From an uncultured Anaerobutyricum sp. (lineage in GTDB: Bacteria > Bacillota > Clostridia > Lachnospirales > Lachnospiraceae), in NCBI GenBank assembly GCA_934317185.1, contig CAKREJ010000015.1:1-26123 (forward strand): 26,123 bases of DNA, given 5' to 3'. Position numbers and translations under genes: made by a program. The stretch's first letter is position 1. Each line of letters starts with the position of its first letter. Shown here piece after piece: positions 15,855 to 22,875 of this stretch. The notes beneath the pieces were generated by a model. The model was not told the origin of the DNA. It saw nothing but the letters and a program-made list of their open reading frames with translations, and searched no databases.

Positions 15855-17408
15855 ATGGCAGAATATTTAATGGGTATTGATGCGGGAACTGGTAGTGTGC
15901 GAGTAGCATTATTTGATTTCAGAGGACAGAATCGTGCATATGCTGTTGCAGAGTATGGAACAACTTATCCTAAAAATGGATGGGCAGAGCAGAGCGATGT
16001 AGAATGGTTTGACGCATTAAAGAAAGCAATTCCTGAGTGTATCAAGAAGGCTGGTATCGCAGCAGATAATATCGCAGCAATTACCTGTGATGCTACAACG
16101 AACACATTGGTATATTTAGATGAGAACGATACTTCTGTACGTCCACCAATCCTCTGGATGGATGTCCGTGCAACAGAAGAGGCATCTTTCATCGATACGA
16201 TTCGTGAAGAATATGATGCAACTAAGTTCTACAAACCAGGATTTAGAGCAGATACTATGGTTCCAAAGTGTATGTGGGTTAAAAAGAATGAGCCTGAAAA
16301 CTGGGCAAAAACCAAAACAATCATGGAATTTGAAGACTGGCTGAACTGGAAGCTTACAGGAAGAAAGACAGTCAGCATGTCCGTTGCAGCATTCCGTTGG
16401 AACTATGATGATAAGAATGGTGGATATCCGGTAGATTTCTATAATGCAGTAGGTCTTGATGATGTTATTGGTAAATTCCCTGAACCAGTATTAAAGGTAG
16501 GAGAAGTTGTTGGAAATATCAGTGCAGAAGCTGCAGAAATCTTTGGACTTAGCAAAAAGACAGTTGTAGTAGAAGGTACAGCAGACTGTAATGCTTGTAT
16601 GTTCGGTGTTGGTGGTGTAAGACCAAACGGTATGACTTTGATCGGTGGAACATCTACTTGTCTGTTAGGTCTTTCTGAAGAAGAATTCCATGTAGACGGT
16701 GTAAACGGAACATATCCAAACTGTATGTATGATGGAACCAGTCTTTTAGAGGGTGGACAGACAGCAGCAGGGTCTATCCTGACATGGTTTAAGAATAACT
16801 TACTTCCAGCAGCATGGATGCAGGAAGCAGTAAACCGTAACATGAATATTTATGATCTCATCACAGAAAAAGCATCTGAAGTACCTATCGGATGTGATGG
16901 TCTTGTTATGATGGATTATTTCCAGGGTAACAGAGCTCCTTATGCAGATTCCAAAGCAAGAGGAATGTTCTGGGGCTTATCCATTGGTACAACACCTGCT
17001 CACCTGGCAAGAGCCGTATATGAAGGTGTTGCTTACGGTGCAAATCACTGTATCGTCAGCATGAAGAAAGCTGGATATGATGTAAAAGAAATCTACGCTT
17101 GTGGTGGTTTAGCACAGTCTGATTTCTGGATGCAGATGCATGCTGACATCATCGGTGTTCCAATGTACACAACAGTAGAGAGCCAGAGTGCAGGATGTCT
17201 TGGTGACTGTATCATCGCAGCAGTTGGTGTTGGTATTTACCCTAACTTCTGGGAAGCGGCAGACAGCATGATCCGTGTAGATAAAGAGTATATCCCTAAC
17301 ATGGAAGCACACAAAGAGTATCAGTTCTATATGGATAGATACATGGAAACATGGCCACAGATGAGAGAAATTGTACATAAAACAGTAGACCATAACAACA
17401 AAAAATAG
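15855..17408 (+). CDS. FGGY-family carbohydrate kinase
   Basis: This 517-residue cytoplasmic kinase belongs to the family of xylulokinase, ribulokinase, glycerol kinase and erythritol kinase. The N-terminal phosphate motif MGIDAGTGSVRVALFD, the substrate-side segment LWMDVRATEE (about 101-110), the second-domain phosphate loop LIGGTSTCLLG and the adenosine-binding ACGGLAQSDFWMQMHADI are all present. The Asp in VEGTADCNACMFGV (about 246) is the likely catalytic base. Length is normal. Start is an ATG after AAAGGAG. A 152-base spacer separates it from the upstream isomerase and a hairpin-bearing spacer from the second isomerase. Substrate is probably a ketopentose, tetrulose or polyol; I cannot choose from sequence. 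Confidence 0.88.
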   Translation: MAEYLMGIDAGTGSVRVALFDFRGQNRAYAVAEYGTTYPKNGWAEQSDVEWFDALKKAIPECIKKAGIAADNIAAITCDATTNTLVYLDENDTSVRPPILWMDVRATEEASFIDTIREEYDATKFYKPGFRADTMVPKCMWVKKNEPENWAKTKTIMEFEDWLNWKLTGRKTVSMSVAAFRWNYDDKNGGYPVDFYNAVGLDDVIGKFPEPVLKVGEVVGNISAEAAEIFGLSKKTVVVEGTADCNACMFGVGGVRPNGMTLIGGTSTCLLGLSEEEFHVDGVNGTYPNCMYDGTSLLEGGQTAAGSILTWFKNNLLPAAWMQEAVNRNMNIYDLITEKASEVPIGCDGLVMMDYFQGNRAPYADSKARGMFWGLSIGTTPAHLARAVYEGVAYGANHCIVSMKKAGYDVKEIYACGGLAQSDFWMQMHADIIGVPMYTTVESQSAGCLGDCIIAAVGVGIYPNFWEAADSMIRVDKEYIPNMEAHKEYQFYMDRYMETWPQMREIVHKTVDHNNKK

Positions 17409-17439
17409 TATTATATTAATATTGTAAATAACTAATAAG

Positions 17440-17474
17440 CCCGCAGAGGATACGCTACTTGTATGCTTTGCGGG
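17440..17474 (+). other. Intercistronic hairpin between kinase and RpiB genes
   Basis: CCCGCAGAGGATAC (17440-17453) pairs with GTATGCTTTGCGGG (17461-17474) over 14 positions with one mismatch and one wobble; the loop is 7 bases. It is not followed by a clear T-run, so it looks more like an RNA-processing or stabilising structure, or an attenuator, than a terminator. Confidence 0.7.
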
Positions 17475-17518
17475 TATATTAGATTTATTTTTAAAATTGT
17501 AATAATGGAGGATTAATT

Positions 17519-17983
17519 ATGTCAGAAGTAAAAGTAATCGGTATTGGTAATGACCACGCAGCAGTAGATCTTAAGAATGAGATTAAAGCATACCTTGAGG
17601 AAAAAGGTTATAAAGTAGTAAATTATGGAACAGATTCTTCCGAAAGCTGCGACTATCCAATCTACGGAGCAAAAGTAGGGAACGCTGTCGCAAGCGGTGA
17701 AGTAGATGCAGGTGTTTTAATCTGTGGAACAGGAATCGGTATTTCCATCGCAGCTAACAAGGTAAATGGTGTTCGTGCAGCCGTTGTAAGTGAACCGGTA
17801 TCCGCAAGACTGACAAAAGAACATAACAATGCAAACATTATCGCATTTGGTGCAAGAATCGTTGGAAGCGAAATGGCAAAAGCAATCGTAGACGCATGGC
17901 TCGACGCTGAATACATCGGAAGCGGCCGTCATGAAAGACGAGTAAACATGATTGAAGAGGAAGCAGCAAAGTATAATAAATAA
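17519..17983 (+). CDS. RpiB/LacAB-family isomerase, paralogue 2 (ribose-5-phosphate isomerase B-like)
   Basis: This 154-residue isomerase keeps all classical RpiB positions: NDHA (Asp12, His13), YPIYG, CGTGIGISIAANK (Cys69), KEHNNANIIAFG (His102) and the phosphate-binding GRHERR near the C-terminus. It would interconvert an aldose and ketose phosphate, classically ribose-5-phosphate and ribulose-5-phosphate, or allose-6-phosphate/allulose-6-phosphate. It has a GGAGG ribosome binding site and lies 110 bases after the kinase. Together with the divergent paralogue 2 kb upstream, this gives two family members in one operon. They could be two subunits, as in LacA/LacB, but the kinase gene between them and the complete active site of this one suggest two separate steps. 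Confidence 0.88.
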   Translation: MSEVKVIGIGNDHAAVDLKNEIKAYLEEKGYKVVNYGTDSSESCDYPIYGAKVGNAVASGEVDAGVLICGTGIGISIAANKVNGVRAAVVSEPVSARLTKEHNNANIIAFGARIVGSEMAKAIVDAWLDAEYIGSGRHERRVNMIEEEAAKYNK

Positions 17984-18009
17984 AAAATATATGGCTACGG
18001 AGGAAGAAG

Positions 18010-18429
18010 ATGAGTCGTTTTATGGAAATAAAATCAAAGGATATAGAGAAAGCCTTTGAAGATGAGAGAAGACAGTATTTCGTTGGAAATTTAAAAAAAC
18101 CACAACATATCCCTTTTGTAAAGTCGGATAATGTCGAGATGGGACTTACAGCGTATGATAAATTTACCGGAGAGCCGGCACACAGGCATTCCAAAGCCAC
18201 CGAGTATGGTTATCTTATCTCCGGAAGGACTCAATATATGGATTTAGATACAAGAGAAGTCTATGAATATCATCCGGGAGACTTCTTTGTAACATTTCCG
18301 GGAACAACTTATGTTCAGAAATCCGAAGCCGGAACAAAGATGATTTTTGTAAAAGAGCCATCGATTAATGATAAAGAGCTTGTGCCAATGGATGAAGAAG
18401 CAAAAAAATGGATGGAGACGGAGTTTTGA
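18010..18429 (+). CDS. Single-domain cupin protein
   Basis: This 139-residue protein has a metal-binding cupin barrel. Motif 1 fits the consensus exactly: GEPAHRHSKATEYGYLISG gives His58, His60 and Glu65. Motif 2 is HPGDFFVTFPGTTYV, where the usual final histidine is replaced by Tyr101, so the metal site has one altered ligand. Small cupins of this kind include sugar isomerases, epimerases and sugar-binding accessory proteins. It starts with ATG after GGAGGAAG, 26 bases behind the second isomerase gene, and closes the operon. An isomerase, mutarotase-like or sensing role in the same pathway is plausible, but no specific function can be assigned. Confidence 0.8.
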   Translation: MSRFMEIKSKDIEKAFEDERRQYFVGNLKKPQHIPFVKSDNVEMGLTAYDKFTGEPAHRHSKATEYGYLISGRTQYMDLDTREVYEYHPGDFFVTFPGTTYVQKSEAGTKMIFVKEPSINDKELVPMDEEAKKWMETEF

Positions 18430-18500
18430 TTTGTAATTGTAAAATCCAACACAATTAGAGATAATATTTGGTTGTTTATTTGCCAAAATAAAACGTGTAA

Positions 18501-18536
18501 TTTTTTATAAAAATGAAAGATTTTCTTTATAAAAAA
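18501..18536. terminator. AT-rich hairpin ending the sugar operon (possible bidirectional terminator)
   Basis: TTTTTTATAAA (18501-18511) and TTTATAAAAAA (18526-18536) are perfect 11-base inverted repeats. The stem is weak because it is all A/T, and it lies 71 bases after the cupin stop and just upstream of the cobalt-transporter promoter. Terminator activity is a guess from position. Confidence 0.4.
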
Positions 18537-18559
18537 ATAAGATTGTGCGGAAAAATACA

Positions 18560-18587
18560 TTTACAAGCGGAAAAATTGTGATATAAT
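18560..18587 (+). promoter_or_regulatory. Promoter of the cobalt transporter operon
   Basis: TTTACA (18560-18565) and a perfect TATAAT (18582-18587) are separated by 16 bases. Transcription would start near 18594, leaving about 345 bases of leader before the first gene. Confidence 0.75.
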
Positions 18588-18593
18588 AAACGA

Positions 18594-18940
18594 AGTTTAA
18601 AAAATTGAGAATTATAATCAATTAATATTCGTATATCTATTTTAGGAAATCAGCACAGTAATTCCACGGAAATTTTTTTGTTCGCCTGTAAGAAAAGATT
18701 TTGAATATAATCTTTCTGAATACAGCCTGATAAAAGCCTTTTTGTCTAACTGATGTTCAAAGTTCTATTTAGCCTGGTATCTAAGTTTATGTATCAGGTT
18801 CCATTAACTTTTATTTTCTATTATCTATTATACATTTTACCTATTTATTTAAAATTAAATATTAAGAAGCATATAAATAAGAAGAATTTACAAAATGTAA
18901 TGCCTTTCTTAAGGCATTACATTTTATTGTGGAGATTTTT
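18594..18940 (+). promoter_or_regulatory. Long structured leader of the cobalt transporter operon
   Basis: This roughly 345-base AU-rich leader contains several hairpins: 18686-18725 (CTGTA plus AGAAAAGATT arms), 18771-18800 (10-bp arms, 10-base loop) and the final hairpin at 18892-18925. The motif GCCTG occurs three times, at about 18684, 18724 and 18772. I do not find the cobalamin riboswitch B12 box or conserved NiCo riboswitch segments. Only a short open frame (from 18753) without a good ribosome binding site is present. A metal- or cofactor-sensing attenuator is a reasonable inference. Confidence 0.5.
18892..18925 (+). terminator. Attenuator-like hairpin directly before cbiQ
   Basis: Bases 18892-18906 (AAAATGTAATGCCTT) pair perfectly with 18911-18925 around a TCTT loop: a 15-bp stem ending in TTTT. 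It lies 6 bases before the GGAG ribosome binding site of the first gene. That position suits control of transcription or of translation start. Confidence 0.75.
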
Positions 18941-19753
18941 ATGAAAGAGAAGAAGAAAAGATTCAGGCATGAGCATGGAGGAAGCTTTTCGGTAGATTAT
19001 TATGCATATGCGTCACGTATGAGAAGCTGGAATGCAGGCTTTAAGGTTCTGTTTTCGCTTATCAGTCTGATTTTATGTATCGCATGTAGTAATCTGTATG
19101 TTTCATTGGCAGTTATTTTCTTTATGGGATTTTTGACGGTGGCTGTCGGTGGTTTAGAGTTGCATCATTATATTACGATGCTGCTTGTTCCTATCGTATT
19201 TTTGATTTTTGGAACGATAGCGATAGCGATTGGGTTTTCGATGCATCCGGTAGGACAGTATCATGTTCATTTTTTGAATTTATTTTACATTTATTGTTCA
19301 AAAGCAAGTCTGCTTAAAGCGGGAAATCTTGTGTTTAAAGCGTTAGGGGCAGTTAGTGCATTATATATGATGACACTTACTACACCGCTTAGTGAGATTA
19401 TTGCTGTTTTAAGAAAGGCACATATTCCGAAGCTGATTATTGAGCTTATGAATATGATTTATCGTTACATTTTTATTATGATTGATACACATAGCCGTAT
19501 GAAGAATTCGGCAGAGTCCCGTCTTGGATATTGTGATTTTAAAACTTCCTGCTATTCCTTTGGGCAGGTTGCCAGTAACTTGTTAGTTGTATCCCTTAAG
19601 AGAGGAAACAATTATTACAATGCCTTAGAAGCACGTTGTTATGACGGGGATCTGCAATTCCTTGAAGAAGAGAAGCCGGTGAAAGCAGGGCAGGTTGTAA
19701 TGGCGGTTATTTTCGTTATTGCGTTGCTGCTTTTATGGTTTTTTACAAAGTAG
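18941..19753 (+). CDS. cbiQ: Cobalt ECF transporter T component (transmembrane) CbiQ
   Basis: This 270-residue membrane protein couples the ATPase to the metal-binding subunit of an energy-coupling factor importer. A basic N-terminus (MKEKKKRFRHEHGG) precedes about five membrane helices. The cytoplasmic coupling region contains the family motif EARCYDG, corresponding to the Ala-Arg-Gly ATPase-contact motifs, and ends with a helix near the C-terminus. I start at the ATG at 18941, 6 bases after GGAG; an earlier in-frame GTG at 18929 overlaps the ribosome binding site. Order here is Q-O-M-N, unlike the common M-N-Q-O. It is the first gene after a long structured leader. Confidence 0.9.
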   Translation: MKEKKKRFRHEHGGSFSVDYYAYASRMRSWNAGFKVLFSLISLILCIACSNLYVSLAVIFFMGFLTVAVGGLELHHYITMLLVPIVFLIFGTIAIAIGFSMHPVGQYHVHFLNLFYIYCSKASLLKAGNLVFKALGAVSALYMMTLTTPLSEIIAVLRKAHIPKLIIELMNMIYRYIFIMIDTHSRMKNSAESRLGYCDFKTSCYSFGQVASNLLVVSLKRGNNYYNALEARCYDGDLQFLEEEKPVKAGQVVMAVIFVIALLLLWFFTK

Positions 19754-19773
19754 TGTATCCTGTGGAGGTATTT

Positions 19774-20610
19774 ATGCAGGAAAAAGAACCAATATTAAAG
19801 GTAGAAGATTTACATTATGCATATAATGGTGAAAAAACAGCATTGAATGGAATTGACCTTAATATTTATGAAGGTGAGAAGATTGCGGTACTTGGCTCTA
19901 ACGGAGCCGGAAAGTCTACATTTTTTCTGAATATCAATGGAGTTTTGAAGTCTCATCACGGAGAAATATATTATCGTGGCGAGAAGATTACAAAGAAGAA
20001 CCTGAACAATCTTCGAAAGAACGTAGGGATTGTTTTTCAGGATGCGGATAATCAGATTATCGCATCTACAGTAATGGCAGAGGTTTCTTTTGGACCGATG
20101 AATTTAAAGCTGCCAAGAGAAGAAGTCATTTCCAGAGTGGATAAAGCTCTGGAATATATGAATATCTCAGAATTTAAAGATCGCCCACCGCATTATTTAA
20201 GTGGTGGTGAGAAAAAAAGAGTCAGTATTGCAGATATTATTGCAATGGAGTCAGAAGTCATTATTTTTGATGAGCCGACAGCGGCACTTGATCCCTTGAA
20301 TGCTGCAATGCTTGAAGAAGTTCTTCAGAAGATGGGAGATGAAGGACGTACGATGCTCATTTCTACGCACGATGTTGATTTTGCTTATCGTTGGGCAGAG
20401 AGAGTTATTGTATTTTGTCATGGACAGATTATTGCAGATGATACCCCACTTGCCGTATTTAAGCAGGAGGATATTTTAAAGCAGGCAAATCTGAAGCATC
20501 CGATGATGTTTGATGTCTATGATATTTTAAAAGAGAAAGGTATCGTTCCTAATGGGGACGTTTATCCTAAAAATATTGCCGAATTTCAGGCAATGGTAAA
20601 AGGTTTATAA
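19774..20610 (+). CDS. cbiO: Cobalt ECF transporter ATP-binding protein CbiO
   Basis: This 278-residue ATPase powers the cobalt importer at the inner face of the membrane. Walker A is GSNGAGKST (41-49), the Q-loop is IVFQDADNQI, the ABC signature is LSGGEKKRVSIA, Walker B is IIFDEPTAALDP and the switch histidine is in ISTHDVDF. The pattern QDADNQI is typical of ECF ATPases. I start at the ATG at 19774, which follows GTGGAGG and begins MQEKEPILKVEDLHYAY; the in-frame ATG at 19735 lies within cbiQ and lacks a good ribosome binding site. A single ATPase gene implies a homodimer. Twenty bases separate it from cbiQ. Confidence 0.93.
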   Translation: MQEKEPILKVEDLHYAYNGEKTALNGIDLNIYEGEKIAVLGSNGAGKSTFFLNINGVLKSHHGEIYYRGEKITKKNLNNLRKNVGIVFQDADNQIIASTVMAEVSFGPMNLKLPREEVISRVDKALEYMNISEFKDRPPHYLSGGEKKRVSIADIIAMESEVIIFDEPTAALDPLNAAMLEEVLQKMGDEGRTMLISTHDVDFAYRWAERVIVFCHGQIIADDTPLAVFKQEDILKQANLKHPMMFDVYDILKEKGIVPNGDVYPKNIAEFQAMVKGL

Positions 20611-20637
20611 ATGAAAAATTAAAAGGAGGAAAGACAA

Positions 20638-21372
20638 ATGTCTAAAAAACAAAAGAGTCTTGCAATTCTTGCGAGCGTATTTTTAATGCTTTTCACAATC
20701 GCACCAGTTTCTAATGCGATGCACATCATGGAGGGATTCCTTCCAGTGAAATTCTGTATCTTATGGGGAGTAATCTGCGTACCATTTTTAGTAATCGGTT
20801 TTATGAATATTAAAAAGGTACTTGGACATGACAGAAGAACTCTTACAGTACTTGCTTTAACAGGTGCTTTCGTATTCGTACTTTCATCTTTAAAGATTCC
20901 TTCCGTAACAGGAAGCTGTTCCCATATGACAGGTACAGGTCTTGGTGCAATTTTATTTGGACCATGTGTAACAAGTATTTTAGGTATTATCGTATTAATT
21001 TTCCAGGCAATCTTACTTGCACACGGTGGATTAACAACATTAGGAGCTAACTGCTTCTCTATGGCAATTGCCGGACCAATCGTTTCCTGGATATTATACA
21101 AATTACTTCAGAAAGCAAACGTAAACAAAAAAGTTGCTGTATTTGTTGCAGCATTTTTAGGTGATTTATTTACATATTGTGTAACAAGCTTCCAGCTTGC
21201 ACTTGCTTATCCTTCAGAAGTTGGTGGTGTAGGAGCATCTATCGTAAAATTCCTCGGAATCTTCGCTACAACACAGCTTCCATTAGCAGTTATCGAAGGT
21301 ATTCTTACTGTAGTTATCGTTATTGCACTTGAAACATATGCAAAAAACGAATTAAGCAGTCTGGAATTTTAA
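20638..21372 (+). CDS. cbiM: Cobalt ECF transporter substrate-binding component CbiM
   Basis: This 244-residue membrane protein is the metal-capturing S component. It begins with a cleavable signal peptide (about residues 1-27, ending VSNA). Cleavage exposes MHIMEGFLP, the family's metal-binding N-terminus in which the new second residue, His29, is a ligand. Internal [15 protein letters not shown] carries the next conserved His and [16 protein letters not shown] is a further signature. About six or seven hydrophobic segments follow. AAAGGAGG precedes the ATG. With CbiN next door, Co2+ is more likely than Ni2+, but the sequence does not prove selectivity. Confidence 0.94.
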   Translation: MSKKQKSLAILASVFLMLFTIAPVSNAMHIMEGFLPVKFCILWGVICVPFLVIGFMNIKKVLGHDRRTLTVLALTGAFVFVLSSLKIPSVTGSCSHMTGTGLGAILFGPCVTSILGIIVLIFQAILLAHGGLTTLGANCFSMAIAGPIVSWILYKLLQKANVNKKVAVFVAAFLGDLFTYCVTSFQLALAYPSEVGGVGASIVKFLGIFATTQLPLAVIEGILTVVIVIALETYAKNELSSLEF

Positions 21373-21386
21373 TAGGAGGAAAGAAA

Positions 21387-21719
21387 ATGACAAAAAATAC
21401 AAAAACAGTAGTTATTTTATTAGTAATTGCAGCATTGATCGCAATTGTGCCACTGTTCGCACTTAAAGGTGCAGAATTTGGTGGATCTGATGATGCCGGT
21501 AGCGAAATGATTTCTGAAATTCAGGGAAAAGAATATGAACCGTGGTTCACACCAGTACTTGAAACTGCACTTGGTGGAGAACTTCCTGGAGAAGTTGAAA
21601 GCTTAATCTTCTGTCTTCAGACAGGAATTGGAGTAGGAATCATAGCATTCGTACTTGGACGATTTGTAGAAAGAAAGAAGTGGCAGGATAAAGAGAACGA
21701 TTCGGCTTCTTCTAAATAG
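21387..21719 (+). CDS. cbiN: Cobalt ECF transporter auxiliary subunit CbiN
   Basis: This 110-residue protein has two membrane helices joined by an extracellular loop. The loop contains the CbiN pattern GAEFGGSDDAGSEMISEI and YEPWFTP, which fits family members that help load metal into CbiM. Hydrophobic segments lie at about 7-26 and 78-97, followed by a charged tail. It starts 14 bases after cbiM, with AGGAGG just ahead. CbiN marks cobalt systems more than nickel ones, where NikN or NikL partners replace it. It ends the operon; palindromic element C follows 6 bases after its stop. Confidence 0.93.
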   Translation: MTKNTKTVVILLVIAALIAIVPLFALKGAEFGGSDDAGSEMISEIQGKEYEPWFTPVLETALGGELPGEVESLIFCLQTGIGVGIIAFVLGRFVERKKWQDKENDSASSK

Positions 21720-21725
21720 GCTATA

Positions 21726-21860
21726 GACGGACGAAAACCGAAAAAGCCAATCCTTATATTTGTGAAAGTATCACTGCGGGATAAATGTTTGCCGAAAGGC
21801 TCACATTCAATCCTCGCTCTAATATCACAAATATAGGGATTGGCTTTTTCGGTTTTCTGT
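21726..21860 (+). repeat. Palindromic 3'-end element C
   Basis: This 135-bp element starts GACGGACGAAAAC, 6 bases after the cbiN stop. Bases 21733-21765 pair with 21825-21857 over 33 uninterrupted positions including one U-G wobble. Its outer stem has a different sequence from A and B, but the core (CACTGC, AAATG, AAAGGCTC, CATTCAAT, TCACA) aligns with theirs, and its inner stem is GGAT/ATCC. The 3' arm carries TTTTTCGGTTTTC, so it could terminate the cobalt operon. Confidence 0.88.
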
Positions 21861-21936
21861 GTATAGGGAATATTTAGAACAGCTTATCAGAGAGTAGTTC
21901 CTATATCTTCCGTCTTATTTCTCATTTCGCCTGCCA

Positions 21937-21957
21937 CGGTTTTCGTCCATATAAGCC
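21937..21957 (-). repeat. Head fragment of the palindromic element after the LOG gene
   Basis: Read on the minus strand, this reads GGCTTATATGGACGAAAACC and follows the stop of the LOG gene by 15 bases. GGACGAAAACCG is identical to the head of element C. It is an inverted partner of 21719-21740, so a larger structure enclosing element C is also possible. No complete element follows it. Confidence 0.55.
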
Positions 21958-21972
21958 ACTAAAACTTTAAAA

Positions 21973-22527
21973 CTATTGGCTGGTCAGCCATTCCACTGCA
22001 TTGAGTACCTCTTCCGGTGTTTCACATACCGAGAAAAGAGTTTTTACGGATTTACGAATGAATCCCATGCCGATAAGTTTATCAATGTTTGCGATCGTGT
22101 CATCATAGAATCCGGCAACATTATATATAATGATTGGTTTTGCACTTCTTCCAAGTTCTGTTAGAGTAAGTATCTGAAAAAATTCATCAAAGGTTCCGAT
22201 TCCTCCAGGTGCGATGACAAACGCATCGGCATTCTCTTCCATGACTTCTTTTCGAAGGCTCATAGTTTCTGTGCGTACGATTTCTGTGCACTCGCTTTTA
22301 ATCGGTTCAAACTTATTCATGAAGGTTGGGACAACGCCGGTTACCTCCCCACCATTTTCTAATACACCGTTTGCACAGGCACCCATCAGTCCGCCGGCAC
22401 CACCGCCGTAGATTAATTTATGGTGTCGCTTAGCAATTTCCTTCCCTAGTTCATTTGCTGCATTTATATAGATAGAATCGATGCGGTCACTTGCTGCACC
22501 ATACATGCATATTGTAAGTTTGGTCAT
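21973..22527 (-). CDS. LOG-family nucleoside 5'-monophosphate phosphoribohydrolase
   Basis: This 184-residue cytoplasmic protein has the Rossmann-like fold of the LOG family, which cleaves the N-glycosidic bond of (cytokinin) nucleoside monophosphates, releasing base and ribose-5-phosphate. The signature PGGIGTFDEFFQILTLTE and the upstream IYGGGAGGLMGACANGVL are clear, as is the Arg/Lys pair in SLRKEVM. The chosen ATG at 22527 has an excellent GGGAGGTG at the right distance; a longer frame starting at 22572 has none. In non-plant-associated bacteria the role is likely nucleotide salvage or clean-up (PpnN/YvdD-like). It is converging with the cobalt operon and divergent from the next gene. Confidence 0.92.
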   Translation of the reverse strand: MTKLTICMYGAASDRIDSIYINAANELGKEIAKRHHKLIYGGGAGGLMGACANGVLENGGEVTGVVPTFMNKFEPIKSECTEIVRTETMSLRKEVMEENADAFVIAPGGIGTFDEFFQILTLTELGRSAKPIIIYNVAGFYDDTIANIDKLIGMGFIRKSVKTLFSVCETPEEVLNAVEWLTSQ

Positions 22528-22775
22528 AATAGCACCTCCCCCGTTTTTATTTGTAGAGCTTAATTTTAACATTTAATTCGACAAAAAACAACAAAATAAT
22601 GAGGAAAAATGGATAATAGATGTAAATTGTCTATATATTCAGACAAAAAGGAAGGATTATCTAATGATTATAGCGTTTATAAAGTATAAGCTGAAATAAA
22701 GAGAAATGCTCTTTTGTTATTGTATGAATAAGTAGAATAAAAGGTGCATAAAGACAGAAAAATTGTGAGATATGC
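22528..22775. other. Gene-free divergent spacer
   Basis: This AT-rich spacer lies between the start of the LOG gene (minus) and the promoter of the kinase-like gene (plus). I see no gene, strong hairpin or repeat in it. A minus-strand promoter for the LOG gene must lie here, but no box is good enough to name. Confidence 0.4.
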
Positions 22776-22804
22776 TTGTTTTTTTGTTTAAATATTGCTA
22801 CAAT
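22776..22804 (+). promoter_or_regulatory. Probable promoter of the cytidylate-kinase-like gene
   Basis: TTGTTT (22776-22781) and TACAAT (22799-22804) are separated by 17 bases, about 70 bases before the start codon. Confidence 0.5.
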
Positions 22805-22875
22805 ATAGACAAAGGTATTCATAATTATCTATGTCGAAGCATTCTTGAACTTAGGATTTAAAAGGGGTGATTTTT

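Noticed and set aside
15265..17983. The two RpiB-like genes as LacA and LacB subunits of galactose-6-phosphate isomerase
   Set aside because: A kinase gene separates them, the second has a complete RpiB active site of its own, and no tagatose pathway genes are present.
18594..18940. Cobalamin or NiCo riboswitch before cbiQ
   Set aside because: I searched by eye for the B12 box and for conserved NiCo junction segments and found neither; a diverged form cannot be excluded.
18753..18944. Open frame of 63 codons in the cobalt leader
   Set aside because: No convincing ribosome binding site, very AT-rich, and it runs through the leader hairpins into cbiQ.
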